Source: Pirellulaceae bacterium
GTDB taxonomy: Bacteria > Planctomycetota > Planctomycetia > Pirellulales > Pirellulaceae
Assembly (NCBI GenBank): GCA_026004775.1
Contig: BPJU01000019.1
Span: 1-64,000, forward strand
Reading direction: 5' to 3'
Length of the DNA stretch: 64,000 nt
Every line of letters begins with the position of its first letter. Positions within the stretch are counted from its first letter, which is position 1. The translations under genes were made by a program, and so were the position numbers. The notes below the pieces were generated by a model. The model saw nothing but the letters and a program-made list of their open reading frames with translations. It searched no databases and had not been told where the DNA came from. This document shows positions 18,132 through 26,666 of this stretch, piece after piece.

Positions 18132-18804
18132 CGTGCCGCTCCCTTGGTGTCTCGGTGAAAAAGTCTGCATCAATTAAATAGGCAAATTCCGGATTGTCAG
18201 GTTTTCGAGCCAATCCATGGCGTACTCGACACTTGGCGTCTGCTTCTCCCAGGTTCAATAGGGCAACGGACAAAGCTTCATCGAAATACGTCTCCTGTAC
18301 GTCAGGATCGGCGAGCAACCCGGCAACGCTCACCCGCAGAAGCTCGCGCCAGGGAGTATCAGCCAAGCCCAATTCGGACCGCACGATCAGGTCTTGGTAT
18401 CGCAACCCTACTCGTGTAAAATAAGGGATTCGGTACCGCTGAGCAACGACTTGCACGGCGTGCCACAGGCGTTCCCGAAACTCCTCCCAGCGGATGTAGC
18501 GGGACGTGGTTAGAGCACAGAAGTCTGGAGCCAACACGAATCGCCAGGCGCCGTCCCGCGACGAGAACTCGTAGGCCACTCCTCGCGCAAGTGCCACGGG
18601 CGGTGCAGTACTACTCACCGGGAATGCCAACTCAACACCCGGCCGCGTCTCCAGTTGGGGATACTCCGTGCGTAATTGGTCTTGCACTTCCACGGGCGGC
18701 GTACGATCGATCTCAAGGATACGCGCAAACCGCAGTTGGCAAATTACCTCGATCAGTGGATTCTTTTGGTAGACAACACGTTCCGACTCGGGAAACGATA
18801 GCAT
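18025..18804 (-). CDS. TIGR04255 family protein
   Basis: A 259-residue protein starting at ATG 18804 behind AAGGTGG; a GTG three codons earlier lies within that ribosome binding site. The N-terminus YQKNPLIEVICQLRFARIL is the diagnostic start of the family, and RYIRWEEFRERLWHAVQVVA and the C-terminal HFFRWCITPQLHQAMGP match its later blocks. TIGR04255 proteins are about 250 residues long, cytosolic, patchily distributed and of unknown function. It stands first of a three-gene minus-strand group in a spot otherwise occupied by metabolic genes, which suggests a recently acquired cassette. Confidence 0.85.
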   Translation of the reverse strand: MLSFPESERVVYQKNPLIEVICQLRFARILEIDRTPPVEVQDQLRTEYPQLETRPGVELAFPVSSTAPPVALARGVAYEFSSRDGAWRFVLAPDFCALTTSRYIRWEEFRERLWHAVQVVAQRYRIPYFTRVGLRYQDLIVRSELGLADTPWRELLRVSVAGLLADPDVQETYFDEALSVALLNLGEADAKCRVRHGLARKPDNPEFAYLIDADFFTETPRERHDACNLVDQFNRRAGHFFRWCITPQLHQAMGPQPIG

Positions 18805-18985
18805 GGCAGCCACCTTGCAACACGTGCCGGTCGTTTACTCGTTGCCGGTTTACCGCCAATGTCCCACGCGGCCATGTTGGTAACGGCACTTTTCAGGCTA
18901 GGAGGCTCGTACGAAGTTGTCAACCAGCGCGGCCGATGCCGGCCACTGCGCGATTCCCCATCAGCCGAAGGCTTTAGAGTATCCC

Positions 18986-20035
18986 ATGCTTGGCGAGCCC
19001 GCGTTTGGTGCCCATAATGACCAAAGGGACTTTGTGCCCCGGGGTGTGCGACACTGGCTGGGTTCGGTAACGTACCGCCTGCGGACAGGAGGCATAGCTC
19101 TGCAACGTGCAACGCGACAGATCGGCTTCTTGGCTGGCACCACCTTGGTGCTGCTGCGGCTGGTTGTGGGCTTCCATTTCCTCAATGAGGGGCTGGACAA
19201 GCTGTTGGAGCCACGCCCGTTTTCGGCTGCGTTTTTTTCTCGGGCGGTGGGGCCTGCGGCCGAGTTTTTCCGTGGCCTGGCGTGGGACCCGGATGGCCTC
19301 GTACGGCTCGGTTATGAACCGTCGGGTTCAGCCTTTCCCAACATCAATATGGATGCCACCAAGAAGGTCTGGGAAGATTTCCGTGCCCGGGTGGTGGCTC
19401 ACTTCCAACTGGACGACAAGCAAGCCGAACAATCCCAGAAAATCGTCCAGAAGTACCAGCAGTTGTTGGACGACTTCGCGCGCAGTCGGCGTGAGGAGTT
19501 GATCGAATATTTTCAAGGGGTCGAACGGCGTAACCGCTATTGGGCCGACCGGCAACGGATGGACGTCGCATCGCTTCGCGGCCAGGTGGACACGTTGGTG
19601 GCGGAGCTGGACAAGCAGAGGCGTGAATTGCTGGCGGAAGTTGAGGCGTTATGGAGTGGACTAGAGCGGGAGCTGAACGCTTTGGGTGAACAGAGCGGGC
19701 GCGGTCCTGTGGCGATCCCGCGCCTCGCCCGGCGGTGGCTCGATTCGGAAACCTTGGACAAGGTGGTGCCGTGGTTTGACGTGGCTGTGGGAATCAGTTT
19801 GATCACTGGTTTACTGGTGCGGCCCATGGGGCTGTTGGCTTCGCTGTTTCTGGCTTCGATCGTGGCTTCGCAGTGGCCGTTGGATCCCTACGCTGCGTCA
19901 ACCTGGCCCCAGGCGATCGAACTGGCAGCCGTAGTGCATTTGACGGCAATGGGAGCAGGAAGGTGGGCCGGCGCTGATGCGATCCTGGCTGGCTGCTGTG
20001 CCGGGTGTTGCCGGCGAAAACCGCAGGGACGATAG
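18986..20035 (+). CDS. DoxX family membrane protein with long periplasmic insert
   Basis: About 349 residues from the ATG at 18986. The N-terminal helix (LVLLRLVVGFHFLNEGLDKL) and the C-terminal helices (WFDVAVGISLITGLLVRPMG and LLASLFLASIVASQWPL) match the DoxX fold. Between them lies a hydrophilic insert of roughly 180 residues with predicted coiled coil (KQAEQSQKIVQKYQQLLDDF, later QVDTLVAELDKQRRELLAEV). Ordinary DoxX proteins are about 130-170 residues and have no such insert. DoxX proteins are redox-linked membrane proteins of uncertain role. It precedes the Gfo/Idh/MocA gene by about 80 bp. Confidence 0.8.
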   Translation: MLGEPAFGAHNDQRDFVPRGVRHWLGSVTYRLRTGGIALQRATRQIGFLAGTTLVLLRLVVGFHFLNEGLDKLLEPRPFSAAFFSRAVGPAAEFFRGLAWDPDGLVRLGYEPSGSAFPNINMDATKKVWEDFRARVVAHFQLDDKQAEQSQKIVQKYQQLLDDFARSRREELIEYFQGVERRNRYWADRQRMDVASLRGQVDTLVAELDKQRRELLAEVEALWSGLERELNALGEQSGRGPVAIPRLARRWLDSETLDKVVPWFDVAVGISLITGLLVRPMGLLASLFLASIVASQWPLDPYAASTWPQAIELAAVVHLTAMGAGRWAGADAILAGCCAGCCRRKPQGR

Positions 20036-20117
20036 AGGAGTCGATTGAGATCGCGAGGTTTTGCAGAAACGGAAATATTTGCCGCTGACTGTGGTGCCAC
20101 TCACCGGGAGTCGTGAC

Positions 20118-21932
20118 ATGTATCTTACGCCAGAAGAAAAAGCCATCGGCAAAGAGAACTACTATGAAGCGGTAGCGGTCAACCGCCGCGAATTCCTGCA
20201 AGGTGTGCTGGCGAGCACGCTGGCCGCCGGCGGTGCCAGCTTGGGGGCCGCATACTTCGGTTATGGAAAAGTAGGAGATCCTTTGCGCGTCGGGGTGATC
20301 GGCACGGGGGACGAAGGAAATGTCCTGATCGGTGCCATCAACCCGGAATATATTCAGGTGGTCGCCATTGCCGACATTCGGCCATCGAGTATCCATCGAG
20401 CGTTCTACGGTGACTGGTCCAGTCCAGCCGCACTGGCCGCTCGCCCGGGGTTGCTGAAAGTCTATGGCTGGACCGAAAACCAGGCGCGCAAGAATGTGAA
20501 AGTTTACGACGGTTCCAACGGCGGTTATCAAGCGCTGATCGCGGACCCGAATGTGGAGGCGGTCATCATTGCCTTGCCGCTCCATTTGCACGCCGAGGCG
20601 GCGATTGCGGCCATGAAGGCCGGCAAGCACGTGCTGACCGAAAAACTCATGGCGCACAATGTGGCCCAGTGCAAGATCATGGCGCGTTTTGCCCGGGAAA
20701 GAAATCTCATTCTGGCTGTCGGGCACCAGCGCCATTACAACATTTTGTATGACAATGCGGTGAATTTATTGCGATGGGGAATCCTGGGCGAGGTACACCA
20801 CATCCGAGCCCAGTGGCATCGCGGGAATCTGCCGGGCCGCGACAGTTGGCAACAACCTCTGCCGGGTGGCCAGGTGCCTCTGGGAAGCAGCGAGCGGATC
20901 GATCCGATCGCCGACCAATTGCGCTCCTTCAAGCGGCGCTACGAAACCACCACCGACCCGTTGGAGCGCGAAGAATTGGCCAAGAAGATCGCTCAATGGG
21001 AGGCATGGGATTCGGACAAGACGGTTGATGCGGAGAAGTTCGGCTACATCGAGGAGCAGTGGGGGGAATACCGCCGCACGGCGCTGGAAGAACTTTGCCG
21101 GTGGCGATTGTTTGAAAGGACCGGCGGTGGATTGATGGCCGAATTGGGAAGCCACCAACTGGATGCGGCTTCGATTTTTCTGTCGGCACTCAGACGCGAC
21201 AACAAGAAAGCGCATCCGCTGACGGTGCATTGTGTGGGTGGCCGCCACTTGTTCGCACCGGATCGAGATGCGGACGACCATGTGTATTGCCTGTTCGAAT
21301 TCCCGGGGCCGGGTTACGATCCGGAATTTCCCGTCGGCTACCGCGACCCCATTTTTGGACTGCCCGGCAAGAACAAGGGCGTACCGTCGTACGAAGAGGA
21401 TCCGGAAAAGAAGGTGGTCGTCATGTACTCGTCGATCAATGGCAACGGTTTCGGCGGCTACGGCGAAATCGTCATGGGGACTCGCGGTACGTTGATCCTG
21501 GAACGCGAGCAGGAAGTGATGCTATTCAAGGACTCGGATACCTCTACCCGCGTGGGCGTGCGTACCGAGGGGTCGGGGCCGGTGCTGGACACGCAGGCCA
21601 GCGGTCCGGCCGGGGCGTTGGCCAAGGCCGCCGAACCGCAGAACGTCAGCCGCGGCTACCGCGAGGAAATGGAACATTGGGCCTATTGCATCCGCAACCC
21701 CGATCCGGAAAACGTGCCCCGCTGCCGTGGCGAGGTGGCTCTTGGCGATGCGGTGATCGCCTTGGGGGCCAATATCGCCATGCAGCGTGCCAAACTGGGC
21801 CTGGGGGGATTTCTCCAGTTCCGCCCCGAGTGGTTTGATGTGGACAGTGATGAGATTCCGTCGCCCATCGACCCGAAGACCAAGCAACCGACGATCTCGT
21901 TTGATGAAGAAAAGCGGAAATTGCTCGGCTAG
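20118..21932 (+). CDS. Gfo/Idh/MocA family oxidoreductase, Tat-exported
   Basis: 604 residues from ATG 20118, behind GGGAG. The N-terminus carries a twin-arginine signal (VNRREFLQGVLASTLAAGGA). The Rossmann domain follows: LRVGVIGTGDEGNVLIGAIN, VVAIADIRPS, EAVIIALPLHLHAEAAIAAM and KHVLTEKLMAHNVAQCK, where the EKLM Lys is the family's catalytic Lys. The C-terminal domain is enlarged relative to the usual 350-400 residues, with GGLMAELGSHQLDAASIFLS. It probably oxidises or isomerises a sugar or inositol outside the cytoplasm. The next gene encodes a TIM-barrel sugar isomerase, a typical planctomycete pairing. Confidence 0.92.
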   Translation: MYLTPEEKAIGKENYYEAVAVNRREFLQGVLASTLAAGGASLGAAYFGYGKVGDPLRVGVIGTGDEGNVLIGAINPEYIQVVAIADIRPSSIHRAFYGDWSSPAALAARPGLLKVYGWTENQARKNVKVYDGSNGGYQALIADPNVEAVIIALPLHLHAEAAIAAMKAGKHVLTEKLMAHNVAQCKIMARFARERNLILAVGHQRHYNILYDNAVNLLRWGILGEVHHIRAQWHRGNLPGRDSWQQPLPGGQVPLGSSERIDPIADQLRSFKRRYETTTDPLEREELAKKIAQWEAWDSDKTVDAEKFGYIEEQWGEYRRTALEELCRWRLFERTGGGLMAELGSHQLDAASIFLSALRRDNKKAHPLTVHCVGGRHLFAPDRDADDHVYCLFEFPGPGYDPEFPVGYRDPIFGLPGKNKGVPSYEEDPEKKVVVMYSSINGNGFGGYGEIVMGTRGTLILEREQEVMLFKDSDTSTRVGVRTEGSGPVLDTQASGPAGALAKAAEPQNVSRGYREEMEHWAYCIRNPDPENVPRCRGEVALGDAVIALGANIAMQRAKLGLGGFLQFRPEWFDVDSDEIPSPIDPKTKQPTISFDEEKRKLLG

Positions 21933-22007
21933 ACCAACAGTCGGCCGGCCGGTGCATTACCACCGCCGTGTACTGCTATCAAGCCTTCCAGCAGCGGAGA
22001 ACGTATC

Positions 22008-22856
22008 ATGGACAAGTGGCCGATCGGGATTTTTACGAGTTTGGACGCGGGTTTGGGAGCTCGTCTGGAGGTAGTGGCCGAGCTGGGGGCGACGACCATC
22101 CAGTTGCACGCGCCGTCTCGCCAAATGCGAACCGCCGAACATGCACAACAATTGCGCCGGCAACTCGATCAGCTCGGCGTGCAACTGACGTGCGTCTTCG
22201 GGGGGTTCGAAGGTGAGAGCTACGCTGACATTCCCACGGTGCGCCGCACGGTGGGATTGGTTCCTCCCGAAACACGGGCCAGCCGGCTCCAGGAGATGAA
22301 AGAGATAGCCGACTTTGCACTTCTACTCGATTGTCGGTCCGTAGCATTGCACCTGGGTTTCATTCCTCATGAAACCGGCAGCCCATTATACCAGGATGTG
22401 GTGCAGGTAACGCGCGAGCTTTGTGATTATTGTGCCGGCAAGCAACAAAACTTGCACTTGGAAACCGGTCAGGAAACAGCCGACGGCCTGCTGCAATTCA
22501 TTCAGGATGTGCAGCGCCCGAATTTGTTTATCAATTTCGATCCAGCCAATATGATACTTTATGGCACGGGCGAGCCGATTGAGGCATTGCGCAAAGTCGG
22601 TGCGTATGTGCGGAGCGTGCATTGTAAGGACGCTCGCTGGGCGGATCGCCCCGGTGAAGAGTGGGGGCAGGAAGTGCCGTTGGGCGAGGGCCAAGTTGAT
22701 ATCGAGAAGTACCTGCGCACGCTGGCGGAAATCGGTTACTTCGGGCCACTGACGATCGAGCGGGAGATTCCTCACGAGCCGGAGCGCCAGAAAGCCGAAA
22801 TCGGAAAGGCCATCCAGTTGCTGGTTCGCCTGCGTTCGGAAATTCTTGGGAGTTGA
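22008..22856 (+). CDS. Sugar phosphate isomerase/epimerase (AP-endonuclease 2 TIM barrel)
   Basis: A 282-residue protein of the xylose isomerase-like TIM-barrel superfamily. Barrel strands carry the metal ligands: SVALHLGFIPHE, LHLETGQETADGL (Glu), LFINFDPANMILYG (Asp), VRSVHCKDARWADRPG (His) and GPLTIEREIPHE (Glu). It would isomerise or epimerise a keto sugar or inositol derivative, probably the product of the oxidoreductase encoded 75 bp upstream. No signal peptide was seen, so the two products may act in different compartments or the pathway may cross the membrane. Confidence 0.9.
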   Translation: MDKWPIGIFTSLDAGLGARLEVVAELGATTIQLHAPSRQMRTAEHAQQLRRQLDQLGVQLTCVFGGFEGESYADIPTVRRTVGLVPPETRASRLQEMKEIADFALLLDCRSVALHLGFIPHETGSPLYQDVVQVTRELCDYCAGKQQNLHLETGQETADGLLQFIQDVQRPNLFINFDPANMILYGTGEPIEALRKVGAYVRSVHCKDARWADRPGEEWGQEVPLGEGQVDIEKYLRTLAEIGYFGPLTIEREIPHEPERQKAEIGKAIQLLVRLRSEILGS

Positions 22857-22942
22857 GTCGTATTGGGAGACTCGTTGCCGGAGCCTGGAAGCTTCGTGGC
22901 CGAACGACGGCGGGGCTGTGGCAACGGTCAGCACGTGTGACG

Positions 22943-23335
22943 ATGTCGCAGGCAAATTCCAGTTTTGGCTGGCAGCGATCGGTCATCGGGTGGCTGGCGG
23001 TGAGTTTGCTGGTGGCCGCCGCCCTGACATGGCTGGTGTTGCCGGTTTCGGCTTCCAGCCGTACGTTCTTGGCGATCTGTATTCGAATGGGGCTGCTGCT
23101 GGGAGCTTTGTGGCTGGCGCTGCCTCAACTGGCGGCGATATGGGCGAAGTATCCCCGGTGGATGTGGGGCCTTTTGGTTTTCGCCGCGATCTTGATATTC
23201 TTGCAGCCGGCGTCGCTGGCATATCTCGTGCCGATCGGCGTCGTCGTGTGGTTACTGTATCGGGGAGGCGTTCTGAAACAGATTGCCCAACGTTTCTTCC
23301 GCCGCGGGCAACCGGAACAGAAGTTTCGCTCGTGA
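22943..23335 (+). CDS. Small polytopic membrane protein, unknown
   Basis: About 130 residues from ATG 22943; the frame is open back to 22853, overlapping the previous stop. It has four hydrophobic segments (SVIGWLAVSLLVAAALTWLV, LLLGALWLALPQLAAIW, WGLLVFAAILIFLQ and VPIGVVVWLLYRGGVL) and a basic tail. No family is recognised. Its spacing suggests co-transcription with the isomerase gene. Confidence 0.55.
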   Translation: MSQANSSFGWQRSVIGWLAVSLLVAAALTWLVLPVSASSRTFLAICIRMGLLLGALWLALPQLAAIWAKYPRWMWGLLVFAAILIFLQPASLAYLVPIGVVVWLLYRGGVLKQIAQRFFRRGQPEQKFRS

Positions 23336-23545
23336 AGGAGTCGCTGCTCGCGGCAAAGTCGGTGACGTGCACCCTGGCACATTCCAACCAGCGACGGTTG
23401 CTATCTGCAGCAGAAGCGGCGAATTGTGCAAGTCTTCGGAGAGACGGATGTGATTTCTACTACGGGCTGGAATAGTGGGCGGCAATCCGACTACGAGCAG
23501 GAGAAAAAAGTGAAGATGAAATTGCCACCAACAGATAGAGGACAG

Positions 23546-25615
23546 TTACAGTAACGCAAGCAAGGTCATCCAGCGGACGGCCAAGTCCATATCGTCTTGT
23601 GAAAAAGTGCCGTCAGCCGAGCCAAGCAGGTGCAGTACGGTCGGGTAACGCATTGCCCGTAGTTGTTCGGCCGTCCGGCCGACGGCAGCCCGCAGGCGAC
23701 TGTGTTGGGCCACGCCCAGGAACACGGCCAGAGGATACGCCGGCTCGTTATCCGGAATCCGCAGCCGCACCGGAGCCGCTGCATTGCGGACCAACAATCC
23801 TCGTACCTCGGCACGCGCGCCGAACGCCACCACATAAGCGATGCTCCCCCCGAGTTCCTCTCCACCGATCACCACTTTTTGCCGGTCGATCGGGTAGTTC
23901 TCGATGACGTGACTGAGGACTTTGCGCAGGTATTCCACATCGGTCGGCCGCCACCCTGTCGGATCAGCCGAACGCGGAAGGAGCAGTGCAACTCCATGGC
24001 TGCGGCACTGCTCTTTCCAGGCAGCTACCACAGCCTCTGCATCATATTGGCCGCCGGCTTGCAACCAGACGAGAAGACCGTACGGTGCCGGCGGGTTAGC
24101 GCCGTATGGCAACCACAAGCGACACTGATTCGGCTCTTCCGGTACGGCGACATCTGCCCATGCTTCCTGGCCGCCTTCGGGTGGCTCGATTACCGGAACC
24201 CCGTCGGGAATCTTTTCCGGGAACGGCTGAAGTTGCACTTCGACGGAGAGGCGCTGGCGGCCTCGTTGCACATCGAGCGTGACTCGGTCACCTGGCTGAT
24301 GGGCCAGCAGAACCTGCCCCAAGGACTGGGTGTCGGTTATTTCTTGTCCGGCGCAGCGGCGAATCCGGTCCGCTTGTTGCAGTCCGGCTTTTTCGGCTGC
24401 TCCACCCGGAAGCAGCCATGCGATTTCTACACCCGGTTGCTGGTCAGCGGGCGTGCGCGGCAGCACGCCGAGCCTGGCGTGTGCATAGGGTACGAGCTGA
24501 TCCACGAGCGTAGCCGACACGGTGACGGGCTGACCGTTGCGGTCGACAGTTACGGTGACCGTATCGCCGGCATAGAGCGGGCCGAGTTGGTGTTTGACTT
24601 CCGCGATCCGAACGACCGGCACACCGTTTATGTGAGTAATGCGATCTTTGGGCTGGAGGCCGGCCTTCTGGGCGGGCGAGTTGAAACGGACGACCGAAAT
24701 TACCGGGCGGCCGAGAAGTTCGTTTTTGTCTTCGAACGCGATGCCCAGCAGTCCGGCATGCAGGTCGCGGCCTTGTTTCCATTGATCGAGGCGAGCCAGC
24801 ACATCCACGAGCGGGATGGCAAAGCCGATGCCCGAATCGTACCATTCGGCGCCCGCGATTTCTCCTTGAGCGTGCGGGCTGATCGGGACCAGTACGCCGA
24901 TGACGCGGCCTTCGATATCCACCAGGGGCCCGCCGTAATTGGAGGGGGAGACTTTGGCATCGGTCTGAACCGCCTTTCCCCAGACGCGGTTGGTAGCGCT
25001 CAGAATACCCACCGACACATTGGGCAAGCTCCCTGCGAAAGTGCGGCCCACGGCGATGGCCCACTGCCCGACTTTCCAGGACTCGCGCGGAGCCGGCTCG
25101 GGGATGGGCAACGGGGCCTCGGCGTCGATTTTCAACAGCACCAGCATGCGGCTGTGGTCGTGAGCCACGATACGGGCGGCGTGCCGGGCCCCGTCGTGCA
25201 AAGTCACCAGGATCGATGACGGTTTTTGCACAAAGTTGAACGCGCTGGATACGATGTATCCATCTTCGCTAATAATCAATCCTGTGGTAGGGCCGGTGGG
25301 AACGATCAGGTCTTCCACGCGCTCCAGCCCACCGATTGTTTCGATGCGCACTACGGAAGGCGCCACATGAGCCACAGCGGCGGCGATGGCTTGTTGTTGG
25401 AGTTCCACCAGCGAGGGCTGAACCGCGCTGGCGGCAAGCGCCCACTGCATCCACACCGCACAAGCTGCGGCTGCCGTCTTGCCCGCCCGCGATATGAAGC
25501 TGGCCACTTTGTTACTCCATGATAAAAGCACCTGTCCACACAGGCGTTGACGTCTCGTACGATATGCCGGCATCCAGACGGGAAGCGTTGCAAGCTTCGC
25601 TCGACACTTTTTCAT
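23546..25615 (-). CDS. HtrA-like pseudoprotease with PDZ pair and hydrolase-like C-terminus
   Basis: 689 residues; its ATG overlaps the upstream stop (ATGA). After a signal segment (residues ~46-64) comes a trypsin-like domain, two PDZ domains (~270-470) and a C-terminal alpha/beta-hydrolase-like domain (~500-689). The serine-protease core is recognisable, but the catalytic positions are lost: GYIVSSAFNFVQ has no His, the Asp site is Met157 in DHSRMLVLLKID, and the Ser site is Tyr227 in SPSNYGGPLV. In the C-terminal domain the nucleophile elbow reads GGEELGG, with Glu in place of Ser. It is therefore likely a binding or scaffold protein. It is the last gene of the moxR operon, after one other inactive and one active HtrA. 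Confidence 0.88.
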   Translation of the reverse strand: MKKCRAKLATLPVWMPAYRTRRQRLCGQVLLSWSNKVASFISRAGKTAAAACAVWMQWALAASAVQPSLVELQQQAIAAAVAHVAPSVVRIETIGGLERVEDLIVPTGPTTGLIISEDGYIVSSAFNFVQKPSSILVTLHDGARHAARIVAHDHSRMLVLLKIDAEAPLPIPEPAPRESWKVGQWAIAVGRTFAGSLPNVSVGILSATNRVWGKAVQTDAKVSPSNYGGPLVDIEGRVIGVLVPISPHAQGEIAGAEWYDSGIGFAIPLVDVLARLDQWKQGRDLHAGLLGIAFEDKNELLGRPVISVVRFNSPAQKAGLQPKDRITHINGVPVVRIAEVKHQLGPLYAGDTVTVTVDRNGQPVTVSATLVDQLVPYAHARLGVLPRTPADQQPGVEIAWLLPGGAAEKAGLQQADRIRRCAGQEITDTQSLGQVLLAHQPGDRVTLDVQRGRQRLSVEVQLQPFPEKIPDGVPVIEPPEGGQEAWADVAVPEEPNQCRLWLPYGANPPAPYGLLVWLQAGGQYDAEAVVAAWKEQCRSHGVALLLPRSADPTGWRPTDVEYLRKVLSHVIENYPIDRQKVVIGGEELGGSIAYVVAFGARAEVRGLLVRNAAAPVRLRIPDNEPAYPLAVFLGVAQHSRLRAAVGRTAEQLRAMRYPTVLHLLGSADGTFSQDDMDLAVRWMTLLALL

Positions 25616-26646
25616 GGCAGCCGCAACGTTACCTCAATCAAATCCTGCTCGCGTTGGACGGTGAGCCTTACCGGGTCAATGCGGTCGATATACGACAGCT
25701 CTTCTCGCACCGCAGCGCAGGAAGGGACCAGGTGGTCGTTCACAAAAAGGATAAGATCATCCGGAGCCAGTCCCGCTTCGGCGGCCGGTGAGCCGGGCCG
25801 TACCGACTCGATGAACGGCGGCGTCTTCGGCAACACCTCCGGTACCAGCACCAACCCCAGCTCTTCCAGCGACATGGGAGAGGCGGGGCGTGGAGTGCTG
25901 CTGTCGCCGCGGGATGTGGGGGCTCGACCAGCGAGAATCGCCTCCACGGAAGCCGTCAGTTCGCCGGCCGGAATCGCATAATTGATCCAGGTGTTCGTCA
26001 GATCATTCCGCAATTCTTTGCCCAGCAGCCCCACGAACCGGCCGGAAGCATCCGTCAGTGCGCCGCCCGCAGCCCCGGGGTTGTTCGTAATCGCATCCAG
26101 CACCAGTACCGGCCCCTGGTAAGGAATCGTAAAAGCCCCGCGGCGCGCCTGAAGTTCGGTCTTGGCCGAAACCGTACCGTGCAGCACGCTGGGCATCTCG
26201 TCCCCGGTGGCCACGCCGAAGATGTTGCTGAAAGCCAGTACCCAACTGCCTACGTCCGGCTCGACAGCCGAATGCAAATCAAAATAATCCGCGTGTTGGA
26301 CATCGATCTTCAAGACGGCGATTTCCAGCTTCGGATCGGCCCCGACCAGCGTCGCCTGGTAGCGGGTGCCGTCATGCAAGACGGCAAGCACGACATCGGT
26401 ATCCAGTACGTAGCTCCAAACTGTAAGGATGTGACCTTCCGGGGAAATGAAAAAACCGCTTTGATAAGCTTCCAACCCCCGCAAGCCACCTGCGCCATAG
26501 ATCTTGACCAGCTTGGGCTGGACACCGCGGATGATATCGGCCAGCGAGTTGTGGCTATCTATCGGTTCCCGTGCTGAGAGTCCCGTGGCAAGTGCCAGGG
26601 CGAGCCCTGCCGCTATCAGCGCCGTTGGATTGCTCAGTCGTGCCAT
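25612..26646 (-). CDS. HtrA-like pseudoprotease with one PDZ domain
   Basis: About 344 residues from ATG 26646, behind CGGAG; the frame extends to 26811 but that part overlaps the upstream gene. A signal peptide (LIAAGLALALATGLSA) precedes a trypsin-like domain and a C-terminal PDZ domain (PFIESVRPGSPAAEAGLAPD). All three catalytic positions are replaced: ILTVWSYV has Ser78 where His belongs, DPKLEIAVLKID has Glu108 for Asp, and NNPGAAGGAL has Ala193 for the nucleophile Ser. The fold-bearing glycines are kept, so the domain is probably folded but inactive. Translationally coupled to the next HtrA-like gene. Confidence 0.88.
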   Translation of the reverse strand: MARLSNPTALIAAGLALALATGLSAREPIDSHNSLADIIRGVQPKLVKIYGAGGLRGLEAYQSGFFISPEGHILTVWSYVLDTDVVLAVLHDGTRYQATLVGADPKLEIAVLKIDVQHADYFDLHSAVEPDVGSWVLAFSNIFGVATGDEMPSVLHGTVSAKTELQARRGAFTIPYQGPVLVLDAITNNPGAAGGALTDASGRFVGLLGKELRNDLTNTWINYAIPAGELTASVEAILAGRAPTSRGDSSTPRPASPMSLEELGLVLVPEVLPKTPPFIESVRPGSPAAEAGLAPDDLILFVNDHLVPSCAAVREELSYIDRIDPVRLTVQREQDLIEVTLRLP

Positions 26647-26666
26647 GCAGTTGCTCCGAGCGTGTA

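Noticed and set aside
23663-25219. Long plus-strand open frame of 518 codons
   Set aside because: Antisense to the HtrA-like/hydrolase-like gene, which has domains, a signal peptide and ATGA coupling; no family match on the plus strand.
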